The notes below the pieces were generated by a model, which saw only the letters and a program-made list of their open reading frames with translations, did not search any database and had not been told where the DNA came from. Positions 34,530-43,375 of a DNA stretch of 64,000 nt are shown piece by piece; the first letter of the stretch is position 1; each line of letters begins with the position of its first letter. The translations under genes and the position numbers were made by a program. Source of the stretch: Candidatus Electrothrix communis (lineage in GTDB: Bacteria; Desulfobacterota; Desulfobulbia; Desulfobulbales; Desulfobulbaceae); the NCBI GenBank assembly GCA_030644725.1, contig CP130629.1:3549501-3613500 (forward strand), given 5' to 3'.

Positions 34530-36434
34530 ATGCATAAGCAGCTCCAACAGGCCTGTGACCAGGGAGAAATACGGCTCCTGGATCTCCACCTCGGTCTTTT
34601 TTTAGAAAAGCAGGCCGTTGACAGAGATGGGAAGACCTCCAAGGATACCAAGAATATCGAAAGCACGGGCAGCCGACCAGGGCACCCATCCCTGCTGCTG
34701 GCCGCAACCTTGGCCAGTGCCGCAATGGGCAACGGTCATGTCTGTTATCCCTTGGGCGAGGCACCTGAGCAGCCAGCTCTGGCGGAAATGGTGGAGGAAA
34801 ACTGTCCCGGCCCGGAACAATGGCGGGAAGAGCTGCTCGCCACCTCTGTTGTCGGTCGACCAGGAGAAATCTCTCCCCTGATTCTTGACGAAAAGAACCG
34901 CCTCTATCTCCGCCGTTTTTTCTGCTACGAGGAATTCATCGCCACGGCCTTACGGCGACGGGCGGCTACCGCTCTTAATCTTGATCGCCAGGTTGCTTCC
35001 CAATTACTGGGGCGGCTTTTTCCTCAGGAGGAAGAGGGTGCTATTGATTATCAGCAAATGGCTGCTGCCTTGGCCCTGCTCAAGCCTCTGGTGATTATTT
35101 CCGGCGGACCGGGAACTGGCAAGACCCATACTGTGGCACGTATCCTGGCAGCAATTCAAGCCCTCCATGCCCGGCAACAGGGTGAACAGAGGGGGCAGAG
35201 GAAAAAGCTCATCAATATAGCCTTAGCCGCCCCGACAGGTAAGGCTGCGGCCCGCCTGGAAGAATCTATCAGCAAGGCCAAGCTCTCTTTGCCGAAAGAC
35301 CTCCGGCACGATATCCCGGAACAGGCCCAGACCCTGCATCGACTGCTCGGTTCTCGTCCCGGTGCAACGGCTTTTCGTTTTAACAGAGATAATCCCTTAT
35401 ACCTGGATCTGCTGATCCTGGATGAGGCCTCCATGATTGATGTGGAGATGATGGTCGCTCTCCTGGAAGCTCTGCCGGAGAAGACGCGTATTATTTTGCT
35501 CGGGGATCGCAATCAGCTGGCCTCGGTGGAAGCAGGAAGCCTGTTTGCCGATCTCTGCGGCAACGATGAACTTGGTTGGTTGCCGCAGCTCTGCGGAGAA
35601 TTGGAGCAGCTGACCGGCACCTCGGGCTTGCCTTCCTCCTCATCCGGTGAAGCATCCGATCCTACCTTGGCAGACTCCCTGGTCCTCCTGCGTACCAGTT
35701 ATCGTTTTCAAGATAACAGCGGCATAGGATGCCTTGCTGCCGCAGTGAAAAGCGGTTCCGTGGAGCAGGTGAACAGGGCGATGGCAGAAAATTTTGCTGA
35801 TGTGGAGAGAGTGCAGTACACTGGAGCAAAGCGGGAGCAATGGCTTGAGGGTCGGATCAGAAAGGGATTCCAGCCCATGCTGACGGCCTCTTCGCCGGAA
35901 CAGGCCTTTGCCGCCCTGGAAGAGTTTCGTTTTCTCTGCGCCCTGCGCAGGGGGCCGGACGGGGTTGAAGGCATCAATACCTTGGTGACCCAGGTCCTTC
36001 GGCGAGCTGGTTTGATATCTCCGCAAAACACGGAATGGTATCAGGGAAGACCGATCATCATTCTCCGTAATCAGTATGAGATGCAGCTCTTTAACGGAGA
36101 TACTGGCATCCTTTGGCAGGATGAGAAGGGGCGTTTACGGGCCTGGTTTCGCCGAGCGGATAATTGTCTTTCTTCAATCAGCCTGGCGCGTTTACCTGAG
36201 CATGAGACGGCCTATGCCATTACGATTCATAAGGCCCAGGGATCGGAGTTTGATCAGGTCCTGCTTCTCTTGCCCGATGAGGAGAGTCGGGTACTCAGTC
36301 AGGAGCTTCTCTATACAGGTATTACCCGGGCCCGCAGCAGGCTCATTCTCTGCGCATCTTCGGACATACTCGCAACAACGGTCTCACGAAAAACACAGCG
36401 TTTTTCCGGGTTGGCTGAAAAACTGCACGGTTAG
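34530..36434 (+). CDS. recD: RecD-type helicase, exodeoxyribonuclease V alpha subunit
   Basis: 634 residues from ATG 34530, with AAAGGA ten bases upstream. A 5'-3' superfamily 1B helicase of RecBCD, acting in double-strand-break repair and degradation of foreign DNA. Motif I is IISGGPGTGKTHTV near 191, motif Ia AAPTGKAAARL, motif II LLILDEASMIDVEM, motif III LLGDRNQLASVEAG, and motif VI YTGITRARSRL. The C-terminal TIHKAQGSEFDQVLLLLP marks UvrD_C_2. recB and recC are not in the window on this side. The 19-bp gap suggests readthrough from locus B. Confidence 0.93.
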   Translation: MHKQLQQACDQGEIRLLDLHLGLFLEKQAVDRDGKTSKDTKNIESTGSRPGHPSLLLAATLASAAMGNGHVCYPLGEAPEQPALAEMVEENCPGPEQWREELLATSVVGRPGEISPLILDEKNRLYLRRFFCYEEFIATALRRRAATALNLDRQVASQLLGRLFPQEEEGAIDYQQMAAALALLKPLVIISGGPGTGKTHTVARILAAIQALHARQQGEQRGQRKKLINIALAAPTGKAAARLEESISKAKLSLPKDLRHDIPEQAQTLHRLLGSRPGATAFRFNRDNPLYLDLLILDEASMIDVEMMVALLEALPEKTRIILLGDRNQLASVEAGSLFADLCGNDELGWLPQLCGELEQLTGTSGLPSSSSGEASDPTLADSLVLLRTSYRFQDNSGIGCLAAAVKSGSVEQVNRAMAENFADVERVQYTGAKREQWLEGRIRKGFQPMLTASSPEQAFAALEEFRFLCALRRGPDGVEGINTLVTQVLRRAGLISPQNTEWYQGRPIIILRNQYEMQLFNGDTGILWQDEKGRLRAWFRRADNCLSSISLARLPEHETAYAITIHKAQGSEFDQVLLLLPDEESRVLSQELLYTGITRARSRLILCASSDILATTVSRKTQRFSGLAEKLHG

Positions 36435-36471
36435 GAAGATATAATTCGGTTTAATTTTTTGAACCAAAGGA

Positions 36472-36499
36472 TTGACAGACGAAACTTTAACCTTATACA
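36472..36499 (+). promoter_or_regulatory. Sigma-70-type promoter of the cytochrome lipoprotein gene
   Basis: TTGACA (36472-36477) and TATACA (36494-36499) with a 16-bp spacer. Confidence 0.7.
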
Positions 36500-36501
36500 A
36501 T

Positions 36502-36526
36502 GCATTATCCATAAGAAGGATAATGC
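36502..36526. promoter_or_regulatory. Perfect 9-bp inverted repeat at the transcription start
   Basis: GCATTATCC (36502-36510) and GGATAATGC (36518-36526) with a 7-nt spacer, immediately after the -10 box. It is in the position of an operator or 5'-UTR hairpin. Confidence 0.6.
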
Positions 36527-36555
36527 GTTTACTATAACCTGAGAGGAAGATTCAC

Positions 36556-37374
36556 ATGCGTATTACCAAAACAGCTGTTTTGTTTAGTAGTTTGTCATTG
36601 CTTTTGTCATTATCGGCTTGTAAGCAGCCAAGTGACGAACAGCCGGAGGCACAGGGACCGGTGGTTTCTGTAGCAGCGCCTGAGGTCAAGGAAGCTGGTG
36701 AAGCAGCAGCACCTCAGGAAGAAGTGCTGATTGATGATTCCGATGCCGCTGAAAAAACAGTGGAGATAACAGATAAAGATTTCGGTTGTATTCGTGATAT
36801 GCAACCAGTACGCGGCATGTACGTCGGAAATCTGTTGGGCAATATCGACGCAACCATTGCTGTGGCTAACTCTGAGGAAGGCGGCGTTTATCCTCCGGGA
36901 ACAGTTGTGCAGATTGTTCCGGGTGAGGCTATGGTCAAGCGAGAGGCAGGTTTTAATGCGGCGACAAATGATTGGGAATTTTTTACCCTTGCTGTCTCTG
37001 CGGAGGGAAGCACGATAGCGAGCCGAGGCGGGGAAGAGGTGAAGACCGCCTTTGGTCAGGATTGTCTTTCCTGTCATGCCCAGGCGGAGCTGAAATGGGA
37101 TATGGTCTGTGAGACAGGCCACGGTTGCGATCCGATTCCTATTACTCGGGACATGATCGTTGCCCTGCAAAAGACCGATAAACGTTGTGCGCCGATGGAG
37201 CTTGAAGATGTTGATAAGCAGGCGCTTGGAAATCTTGGGAAGCTGATTGAAGGGGTCAAAGCGCAGGCTGCTGCTGCCGCCGCTGCACCTGAGGCCGCAG
37301 AAGCCACTGAGGTTGCACCGCCTGCTCCTGAAGCAGATGCTGCTCCGGTTAAAGAGGGGGAAGGGAAACAGTAA
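36556..37374 (+). CDS. Lipoprotein with single c-type heme motif (cytochrome P460-like)
   Basis: 272 residues. Lipobox LSLSACKQ with Cys22; a charged linker; a domain (about 70-225) with RGMYVGNLLGNIDATIAVANSEEGGVYPPGT, NDWEFFTLAVSAEG and the heme-binding CLSCHAQ. The arrangement resembles cytochrome P460-type domains (inference). More cysteines (CIRDMQ, MVCETGHGCDP, DKRCAP) could form disulfides. The C-terminus is Ala/Pro/Glu-rich and unstructured. It has its own promoter, operator-like repeat and terminator. A role in periplasmic electron transfer is likely but the partner is unknown. Confidence 0.85.
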   Translation: MRITKTAVLFSSLSLLLSLSACKQPSDEQPEAQGPVVSVAAPEVKEAGEAAAPQEEVLIDDSDAAEKTVEITDKDFGCIRDMQPVRGMYVGNLLGNIDATIAVANSEEGGVYPPGTVVQIVPGEAMVKREAGFNAATNDWEFFTLAVSAEGSTIASRGGEEVKTAFGQDCLSCHAQAELKWDMVCETGHGCDPIPITRDMIVALQKTDKRCAPMELEDVDKQALGNLGKLIEGVKAQAAAAAAAPEAAEATEVAPPAPEADAAPVKEGEGKQ

Positions 37375-37399
37375 GATACGAGGAAGTTACGCTCGTTGT

Positions 37400-37436
37400 A
37401 ACGCCCGGTGCTTATATAAGTGTCGGGCGTTTTTTT
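37400..37436 (+). terminator. Rho-independent terminator
   Basis: ACGCCCG/CGGGCGT stem followed by seven T residues after the cytochrome gene. Confidence 0.9.
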
Positions 37437-37545
37437 ATGCCTGATCTCTACGCTATAGGGAATGTTTTGTAGTATACTGCTGGAGGTGTAAATACAAAAA
37501 TATCGAGTTTTCTATAACCACAGATTATGCATGGAGGTAATAAAG

Positions 37546-39576
37546 ATGAAGAAAAATACAATAAGCAACGTGAGCAGATACGTTCAATTCGTCCTCTTCA
37601 GTGCCCTTGCCTTACTTCTCACCGATGCTCAGGCGCGTATTACCCGAATCGATGTTCAATCAGTTCAGCCCGGAGCCCCCGGCTTTGAAATCATCAATGG
37701 TATTGCCTATGGTGAAGTCGATCCTAGCGACAAACGTAACGCCCTGATTACCGACATAGAATTCGCCCCCAAGACTGACGATGGTCAGGTTGAATACAGC
37801 ACTGAATTCCGTATTCAAAAACCCGTTGGTAACGGCAGTGCAGTTATGCTGTATGATGCAGTAAACCGAGGTGCTCCCGTATCGGAACTGATATTAGGTC
37901 CGGCGATCTTCGGTGTTCCCAGCGTCCCGGAAGAACGGGGGTATATCTCGGTTTGGAGCGGTTGGCAAGGTGATCTGAAGCAGGATTCGGCATTACTCAA
38001 TATCAATGTGCCTGTTGCTACCGATAACGGTCAAACCATCACCGGAAATGTACGCACCGAATATATCGTAAAGACCCCCGCATCTACTCTTGATCTCTCC
38101 AGCGGTGAGTTCTCCGCTGACAAACATCTCAGTTATATTCCGGTCAATCTTGATACGACCCAAGCCACCCTGACCATACGTGCAAAAGAAAGTGATCCTG
38201 GCATTGCCATCGCCCCTGCCGATTGGGCCTATGCTGATTGCTCTGTTATCCCTTTCCCTGGCGTTGCTGATGCGAGCAAGATATGTCTTAAGGATGGCTT
38301 TGATTCCGATTATATCTATGAGTTGATCTATGAAGCCAAGGATCCCTTAGTGCTGGGCCTCGGGCTCGCAGCCACCCGTGATTTTGTCTCCTTCCTGCGC
38401 CATGCCGAGAAAGATACGTATGGAAATCCTAACCCCATTGCCGGACAGGCCACGGCGGCAATGATGCACGGCACCTCACAAAGCGGACGATTTGTCCGCA
38501 GCTTCATTGATCTTGGCTTTAACGAAGACGAGCAGGGGATGATGGTTTTTGAAGGGGCAAATCCGCACATTGCTCCTGGGCGCATCCCAATCAATGTTCG
38601 TTTTGGTCAACCGGGCCGTGGTTATGGTCAACATGAGGATCATCTTTTTCCCGCTCATGAATCGCCATTTACCTGGGCGCCTCTCTACGACAGTGTAGCT
38701 GGTCAAACCGTTGGTCTGCTGGACCGCTGCAATGCAACCGATACCTGCCCGAAGATCATGTGGACGGTCAGCTCTACCGAATATTGGCAGGGTCGGGCAT
38801 CACTGCATACTACCGATGCGGAAGGGAAACATGATGTCGGCCTGCCCGGCAATGTGCGTATGTACCTTTTTTCCGGCACCCAACATGTCGCCTTTCCCGG
38901 TCTCTCTGCCAGCAAACCGGCCCAATGTCAGCAGCTGAGCAATCCCAACAGCTATATTCCTCATCTGCGGGCCTTGATTGTGGCTCTGGAGGAGTGGATT
39001 GTGGATAACCGACAACCACCGAAGAACAATATTCCAACCATTCGAGAAAAGACCCTTACCGCTTCAGCACAAAATGCCATCGGCTTCCCAAACATTCCAG
39101 GCATGACCTACACCGGCTTGCTCAACGAGCTTACCCTGATTGATTACGGCCCGGATTACGATGCACTCAACGAAAGTGGTATTTTGCAAGAGCCGCCATT
39201 TCTGGTTACTGGTGCGGACTATACTGTCCTGGTACCGAAGGTAGACAGTGATGGCAATGAAGTGGCGGGAATTAAATCTCCCGACCTGTTGGCACCGCTG
39301 GGGACCTATACCGGCTGGAATTTAAGGGATATCGGTTACGCGGAGGGTGAGCTCTGTGGACTTACCGGCTCCCATGTTCCCTTTGCAGAAACAGAAGCGG
39401 AACGCCTGAGTAACGGTGATTCTCGCCCATCCCTTGAAGCGCGTTACGGCGATCATCAGGGGTATGTGGATGCGGTACAAGCTGCGGTTGATCAACTGGT
39501 TGCAGATCGTCTCCTGCTCCCAAGTGATGCTGCTCGTTATATGCAATGGGCAGAACGCAGTTCAGTGTTGCAGTAA
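37546..39576 (+). CDS. Secreted alpha/beta-hydrolase-domain protein
   Basis: 676 residues from ATG 37546, with GGAGG at 37533-37537; an ATG at 37531 lacks support. Signal peptide (VQFVLFSALALLLTDAQA). The nucleophile elbow is HGTSQSGRFVRSFI near residue 310 (GxSxSG), and RIPINVRFGQPGRG follows. The long N-terminal beta-rich part and PHLRALIVALEEWIVDN at the C-terminus fit the large 'alpha/beta hydrolase domain' family. Probably a periplasmic esterase or related hydrolase; substrate unknown. Monocistronic with its own terminator. Confidence 0.82.
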   Translation: MKKNTISNVSRYVQFVLFSALALLLTDAQARITRIDVQSVQPGAPGFEIINGIAYGEVDPSDKRNALITDIEFAPKTDDGQVEYSTEFRIQKPVGNGSAVMLYDAVNRGAPVSELILGPAIFGVPSVPEERGYISVWSGWQGDLKQDSALLNINVPVATDNGQTITGNVRTEYIVKTPASTLDLSSGEFSADKHLSYIPVNLDTTQATLTIRAKESDPGIAIAPADWAYADCSVIPFPGVADASKICLKDGFDSDYIYELIYEAKDPLVLGLGLAATRDFVSFLRHAEKDTYGNPNPIAGQATAAMMHGTSQSGRFVRSFIDLGFNEDEQGMMVFEGANPHIAPGRIPINVRFGQPGRGYGQHEDHLFPAHESPFTWAPLYDSVAGQTVGLLDRCNATDTCPKIMWTVSSTEYWQGRASLHTTDAEGKHDVGLPGNVRMYLFSGTQHVAFPGLSASKPAQCQQLSNPNSYIPHLRALIVALEEWIVDNRQPPKNNIPTIREKTLTASAQNAIGFPNIPGMTYTGLLNELTLIDYGPDYDALNESGILQEPPFLVTGADYTVLVPKVDSDGNEVAGIKSPDLLAPLGTYTGWNLRDIGYAEGELCGLTGSHVPFAETEAERLSNGDSRPSLEARYGDHQGYVDAVQAAVDQLVADRLLLPSDAARYMQWAERSSVLQ

Positions 39577-39604
39577 GAAAGGTTTTATCAGCGAAGCTGT
39601 TAGT

Positions 39605-39630
39605 GCCCGGCCTTGTGCCGGGCTTTTTTT
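39605..39630 (+). terminator. Rho-independent terminator
   Basis: GCCCGGC/GCCGGGC stem with a 5-nt loop and a run of T after the hydrolase gene. Confidence 0.9.
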
Positions 39631-39770
39631 TATCCCGCTGCCCCTAAGCATGGGAGGCTATAGGATTTCACAGAAGCAGGCAAAGGGAAGGGCCATTGCA
39701 ACAAAGAGCACAGGAACTCATCAAAAAGAGAGAGTTTCTTTCCAAGGGCGGCATATTCCGGTTGCACATT

Positions 39771-40181
39771 TCAGCAATCCGTTTCCACCCAGTTCTCAAG
39801 GCGCAACCCAGAGACCCGTTTAAATTCCTTGGTATTATTGGTCACCAGAATGAGCCCCAGTGATCGGGCGTGACCGGCAATCATCATATCATATGGTCCT
39901 ATGGGCTGGCCGATCCGATACAGCTCCGCCCGTATCTGGCCGAAATGGTAGGCGGCTTCGTTATCCAGAGGGAGTACCTCCATTCGGGCGACCATTGCCT
40001 CGATATCGGCAAGATTTCGTTCCACCTGCTGTGAACGCTCTGCCCCGAAAATTAGCTCGCCAAGGGTGACGGTGGAAATACACATTTGCCCTTGGTGCTT
40101 TTTAAAACAGCTCCGTATCTGTTGCGGGCGATTTTTTATCGCATAAATAACGATATTGGTATCCAGCATGTACTTCAGCAT
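39771..40181 (-). CDS. vapC: VapC-family PIN-domain toxin
   Basis: 136 residues. PIN ribonuclease with acidic residues in MLDTNIVIYA, STVTLGELIFG and IGPYDMMIAGHA, and TNNTKEF near the C-terminus. It would cleave RNA, often initiator tRNA, when unbound by its antitoxin. The ATG at 40181 overlaps the antitoxin stop by one base (TGATG); a GTG at 40184 is an alternative. Complete and probably active. Confidence 0.93.
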   Translation of the reverse strand: MLKYMLDTNIVIYAIKNRPQQIRSCFKKHQGQMCISTVTLGELIFGAERSQQVERNLADIEAMVARMEVLPLDNEAAYHFGQIRAELYRIGQPIGPYDMMIAGHARSLGLILVTNNTKEFKRVSGLRLENWVETDC

Positions 40182-40417
40182 CACAGGGTCTCTCGAATCT
40201 GGTCTTTAGGTTGATCCCGCTCCTCCATGAAATCATCGGAAACTCCCGGTCCATCAAACCAGTCATCCCAGGATTGATCTGCCGGAGCAATAATGCGTTT
40301 ATTGCCGATAGCTATAATCTCAACATTTTTAATTGATTCGGGAAAAGAGACAGATTTTGGCAGGCGGACTGCTTGGCTTCTGTTGGTTTTAAATATTTTG
40401 GTTCGAGCACAGTTCAT
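40181..40417 (-). CDS. vapB: VapB-family antitoxin (AbrB-like)
   Basis: 78 residues from ATG 40417 (MNCARTKIFKTNRSQAVRLPKSVSF); the upstream frame to 40513 is promoter DNA. Swapped-hairpin AbrB/SpoVT DNA-binding N-terminus and a disordered acidic toxin-neutralising tail (WDDWFDGPGVSDDFMEERDQ). GAGGTG lies five bases before the start. It is expected to repress its own promoter, where a palindrome is seen. Confidence 0.92.
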   Translation of the reverse strand: MNCARTKIFKTNRSQAVRLPKSVSFPESIKNVEIIAIGNKRIIAPADQSWDDWFDGPGVSDDFMEERDQPKDQIRETL

Positions 40418-40478
40418 GGGGCACCTCTTGGGGAAATGTATTTGGAAGGGAAGGTTGACTATGTTAGCCGGTTCATCA

Positions 40479-40513
40479 AGTATAATTATACTACTGGATG
40501 CGGGATATGTCAA
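40479..40513 (-). promoter_or_regulatory. Consensus vapBC promoter with palindromic operator
   Basis: On the minus strand TTGACA (40508-40513) and TATAAT (40485-40490) are separated by exactly 17 bp, a full sigma-70 consensus. The -10 lies inside a perfect 14-bp palindrome AGTATAATTATACT (40479-40492), a natural VapBC autorepression site. Confidence 0.85.
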
Positions 40514-40538
40514 AGGGATATACGGCGGGTCGAGTGCT

Positions 40539-40709
40539 TTACTTGCTCTGCTGCTTCTCGGCCCATTCCAGGACTTGGTCGAATTTGCTTTGGCTGGGTG
40601 GCGGAGGTGCGAGCAGGGTGCCGTATTTTTTTAGGTCCTCCGGGGTGCGGCGTTTTGTTTCGACAATATCAAGGTCCTGTACGTCCAGTTGCCAGAGGAA
40701 TTTTACGGC
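40539..40709 (-). pseudogene. 3' remnant of a coding sequence, possibly the lost end of the nSTAND gene
   Basis: 56 codons plus a stop, with an in-frame stop just upstream and no start codon. The reading (KFLWQLDVQDLDIVETKRR, TPEDLKKYGTLLAPPPP, SKFDQVLEWAEKQQSK) has good coding character. It is on the same strand and about 90 bp downstream of the truncated nSTAND gene, so it may be that gene's original C-terminus left after an internal deletion (inference). Confidence 0.5.
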
Positions 40710-40797
40710 TTAGAAAATGCATGACACATTGCTGGTATTACTTATTAATAAAGTAGAATTCGGATTGGATTTCATGCGAAGTTACAGAGTTGACCCA

Positions 40798-42630
40798 CTA
40801 TCTGAATAGGTTTGCCAAAAACTCGTTTATCACTCGAACCTGCTCCCGCAAGATCAAGTGTCCTCGTTCTTCCTCCACCCATTGCCGCAGAGTCCGCCAG
40901 CGACGGATCAGAGCCTCATGCACCACCTCAACCGTCTCTTCCCCGCGCTCCTCATCCCGCTCGGTAACGATAAGCCGTTTATCCGCCAACCGGGTAATCA
41001 GCTCCCGGTATTCCGCCTGAATCTGTCCGACCGTCGCCACCTGTCGGGTATCCTCGGTACCTTGTCCCGGACGAACCAACTTGAGAAAGATATGGCGGAG
41101 CTGCTCCCGCTCCGATTCAGTAAACTCCGCATAGACCGCATCAGCATGCTTGGCCAGGGCCTGTTGCACCCCGCCGATGGCCGTATAGGCTGCATGGGTA
41201 ATCCGTCGGAACTCCTGCCGTTCCCACAACTGGGTCAGGCAGAACTCCAGCAGAGGCAGGCTGCCCGGTTCTTTACCCACGTCCCGGATAATCAGGTCGA
41301 TCAGACCGGATTCAAAGCCAATCTTGAACAATTCAGCAGGCTTTTTCACCGCTTTTCGCAGTCCGTCCTCGCTGATTGGCGGAACAATAACCGAGGCGTT
41401 GTTCAGGGCCTCGGCAAAGACACCGTAATGCAGTGCGGTTTCCAGGAAATCCGCCCGCATGGTGATAACCACGCTCAATATCCCTGTCTCCCCGGCCTCC
41501 AGCAGCAGGTCGATAAAGCACCGGGCCTCCGTGTCCTCATTCAGGGTGTAGAGTTCCTCAAACTGATCAACAACCAGCAGGAAACGATGCGCCCTTTTTT
41601 TCTGAACGATGCGGCGGATCAGGTCGGACAGAGATAACTCGCCCGCACGCAAATCGGCAGCGCACTGCCGTGTCCCTTTAATAACCTCCAGTTCATCATC
41701 GTACAGCAAGGGAACAAGGCAGGAGGACAGTTCATAAAAGGGCTGCTTTTTCGGACGACAGTCGGCAATGAGCCAATTTCCTGTGCTGCGTAGAGCAGGA
41801 ATTACACCGGCAAGGACAAGAGAAGATTTACCGCTACCGCTGGCCCCGATTACGGCTGTGAAGGGCTGCTGCTCAACCTTTTCCCTGAGTGCAGTCGTAT
41901 CTGACTCCCTGCCGAAATAAAAACGGGCATCTTCTTCCTGGAAGGACTCCAGGCCGCGATAGGGATTGGCCGGGCGGCTGTGCTGATCCAGATCAGGAAA
42001 GGCCTTGATGAGCAGAGCAGCCGGAATCATGTAGGCAACCCTGGCCTTGTGCCGGTTCAGGATACTCACGGTCATCCCTAATGCCGCATTTTCTTTAGCC
42101 GACCAGACCGCTGTGCCGCTGAAGCCCGCTTCAATCTGTTCCCTGCCCTGATGATGAATTTCCACCCAGCCCTTGGCGTTTAGTCCTTGCAGGGTACCGT
42201 TGGAATAGGTGCCGTTATCAATACCGACAGGAAAGCCGCACATCCTGACGCGCTGATCAAAAAAAGACTGTTCATGCGGCAGAACAACGGGTGCAGGCCG
42301 GGCTTCCTCTGGCAGGGATGTTCCCGGCATGATCTCCAACACGGCAATGTCTTCAATCTCACCAACCGCACTTTTTTCCTGAACCGGAAACCAACGCAGG
42401 ATCTTTGCCCGCAGCAGGGAACGGTTTTTCAGGAGGGGGAAATCAAAAAAGACCTCGACATCAGGCTGGTCGGCTGCGTATTCATTTCGACGTAGAGCTG
42501 CATTGACCACATGGGCGCAGGTGAGGATGTGCTTGGGCGTGACCAAAAAGCCCGCGCCTATAGGTCGGCGGGGCTCTTGGTTATCCGTCAGGATACGGAC
42601 AAGGGAGGCATCGAAAGATGGAGAGGGCAT
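40798..42630 (-). CDS. Trypsin-like protease fused to nSTAND1 NTPase, C-terminal sensor missing
   Basis: 610 residues. Residues 1-190: trypsin-like serine protease with His40 (LTCAHVV), Asp in EIEDIAVLEI and Ser in EAGFSGTAVW. Residues about 225-600: nSTAND1 NTPase with NPYRGLESFQEEDARFYFGRE, Walker A IGASGSGKSSLVLAG and the hallmark LLVVDQFEELYT. In related proteins the STAND module is followed by WD40 or other repeats that sense a trigger. Here the chain stops soon after RRWRTLRQWVEEERGHL with VINEFLANLFR, so the sensor seems deleted. A trypco1 gene lies upstream. This architecture belongs to predicted immunity/conflict systems. Confidence 0.88.
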   Translation of the reverse strand: MPSPSFDASLVRILTDNQEPRRPIGAGFLVTPKHILTCAHVVNAALRRNEYAADQPDVEVFFDFPLLKNRSLLRAKILRWFPVQEKSAVGEIEDIAVLEIMPGTSLPEEARPAPVVLPHEQSFFDQRVRMCGFPVGIDNGTYSNGTLQGLNAKGWVEIHHQGREQIEAGFSGTAVWSAKENAALGMTVSILNRHKARVAYMIPAALLIKAFPDLDQHSRPANPYRGLESFQEEDARFYFGRESDTTALREKVEQQPFTAVIGASGSGKSSLVLAGVIPALRSTGNWLIADCRPKKQPFYELSSCLVPLLYDDELEVIKGTRQCAADLRAGELSLSDLIRRIVQKKRAHRFLLVVDQFEELYTLNEDTEARCFIDLLLEAGETGILSVVITMRADFLETALHYGVFAEALNNASVIVPPISEDGLRKAVKKPAELFKIGFESGLIDLIIRDVGKEPGSLPLLEFCLTQLWERQEFRRITHAAYTAIGGVQQALAKHADAVYAEFTESEREQLRHIFLKLVRPGQGTEDTRQVATVGQIQAEYRELITRLADKRLIVTERDEERGEETVEVVHEALIRRWRTLRQWVEEERGHLILREQVRVINEFLANLFR

Positions 42631-42661
42631 GGGGTGAAATTGATGTGAAAGAGGCTATTTT

Positions 42662-42758
42662 CCCAGCGATAAATCACTGGGCTATTAGCGAATGTCCCTT
42701 CGGGACACCTCGTCCCGGAGGGACGGACCGAACATAGCCCACGGTTTCAACTGTGGGC
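42662..42758. repeat. Cluster of four intergenic hairpins
   Basis: In order: CCCAG..CTGGG (42662-42681), TGTCCC/GGGACA (42693-42707), CGTCCC/GGGACG (42711-42725) and GCCCAC/GTGGGC (42737-42758), between relE-type and nSTAND genes. It resembles dispersed REP/BIME units and may terminate relBE transcription. Confidence 0.7.
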
Positions 42759-42770
42759 GAAGGACTCAGG

Positions 42771-43043
42771 CTATCTATCCTCTTTTCCATGCCAAATTTT
42801 GAGGATATACAGCGTTGTTCCACGTATCTCATACCGCACCACATAACGACCGAAAATCAGTTCCCGAATCTCTCCGGGGAATCCCTCAACCGGTCTTCCG
42901 ATCTTCGGGGCATCTGTAAGATTGCTGATGGCTCCCCGCAACCTTTTCGCCACCTGTCGTGCTGCTGTCGGATTATGCTCCGCAATGAATGCACGCAATC
43001 GTACCAAGTCGTTCAATGCGGCTTTGGAGAATTGCAGCTTCAT
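42771..43043 (-). CDS. RelE/ParE-family toxin
   Basis: 90 residues. ParE/RelE fold: MKLQFSKAALNDLVRLRAFIAEHNPTAA, GRPVEGFPGEIRELIF, RYVVRYEIRGTTLYILKIWHGKEDR. The C-terminal signature matches ParE/RelE toxins; whether it targets gyrase or ribosomal mRNA cannot be decided. The start overlaps the antitoxin end by 4 bp. Confidence 0.92.
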   Translation of the reverse strand: MKLQFSKAALNDLVRLRAFIAEHNPTAARQVAKRLRGAISNLTDAPKIGRPVEGFPGEIRELIFGRYVVRYEIRGTTLYILKIWHGKEDR

Positions 43044-43309
43044 CGGGGCGGTTCCGGCTCGTCTTCATCTCCCCAGCTTGCCAGCCAGCTCATAACCTCT
43101 TCTCCTGCGACGACTCTGCCGCACTCAATATCTTCCAGGGCTTCCAATGTCTCCTCATGTCGGCGGATCTTTTTTTTCTCCTGCTCGACATACTGCGTCA
43201 TGAGCATGCGAATCACATGGCTCAAGTTCATCTCGTGAGACGCAGCGACCGCCTCGAAATTTTTTTTTAATTCTTCCGGGACCCTTGCCCTTACGACAGC
43301 TGTTTTCAT
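43040..43309 (-). CDS. RelB/StbD-type antitoxin
   Basis: 89 residues. Ribbon-helix-helix N-terminus (MKTAVVRARVPEELKKNFEAVAASHEMNLSHVIRMLMTQYV) and an acidic C-terminal tail. GGAGGTG is an optimal ribosome site. It would neutralise the adjacent toxin and repress the operon through the palindrome upstream. Confidence 0.9.
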   Translation of the reverse strand: MKTAVVRARVPEELKKNFEAVAASHEMNLSHVIRMLMTQYVEQEKKKIRRHEETLEALEDIECGRVVAGEEVMSWLASWGDEDEPEPPR

Positions 43310-43326
43310 TATTTCACCTCCGTTGG

Positions 43327-43360
43327 TCTACATTGTAGAACATCGGCAAAAGAAAGACAA
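43327..43360 (-). promoter_or_regulatory. Promoter and operator of the relBE-type pair
   Basis: On the minus strand TTGTCT (43355-43360) and TACAAT (43332-43337) with a 17-bp spacer. The -10 overlaps a 13-bp inverted repeat TCTACATTGTAGA (43327-43339), the likely antitoxin-binding site. Confidence 0.7.
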
Positions 43361-43375
43361 GCCCTGTTGCTGTGG

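Noticed and set aside
40293-40756. Plus-strand frames opposite vapB and the nSTAND remnant
   Set aside because: They overlap the vapBC promoter and coding DNA of the minus strand and have no features of their own.
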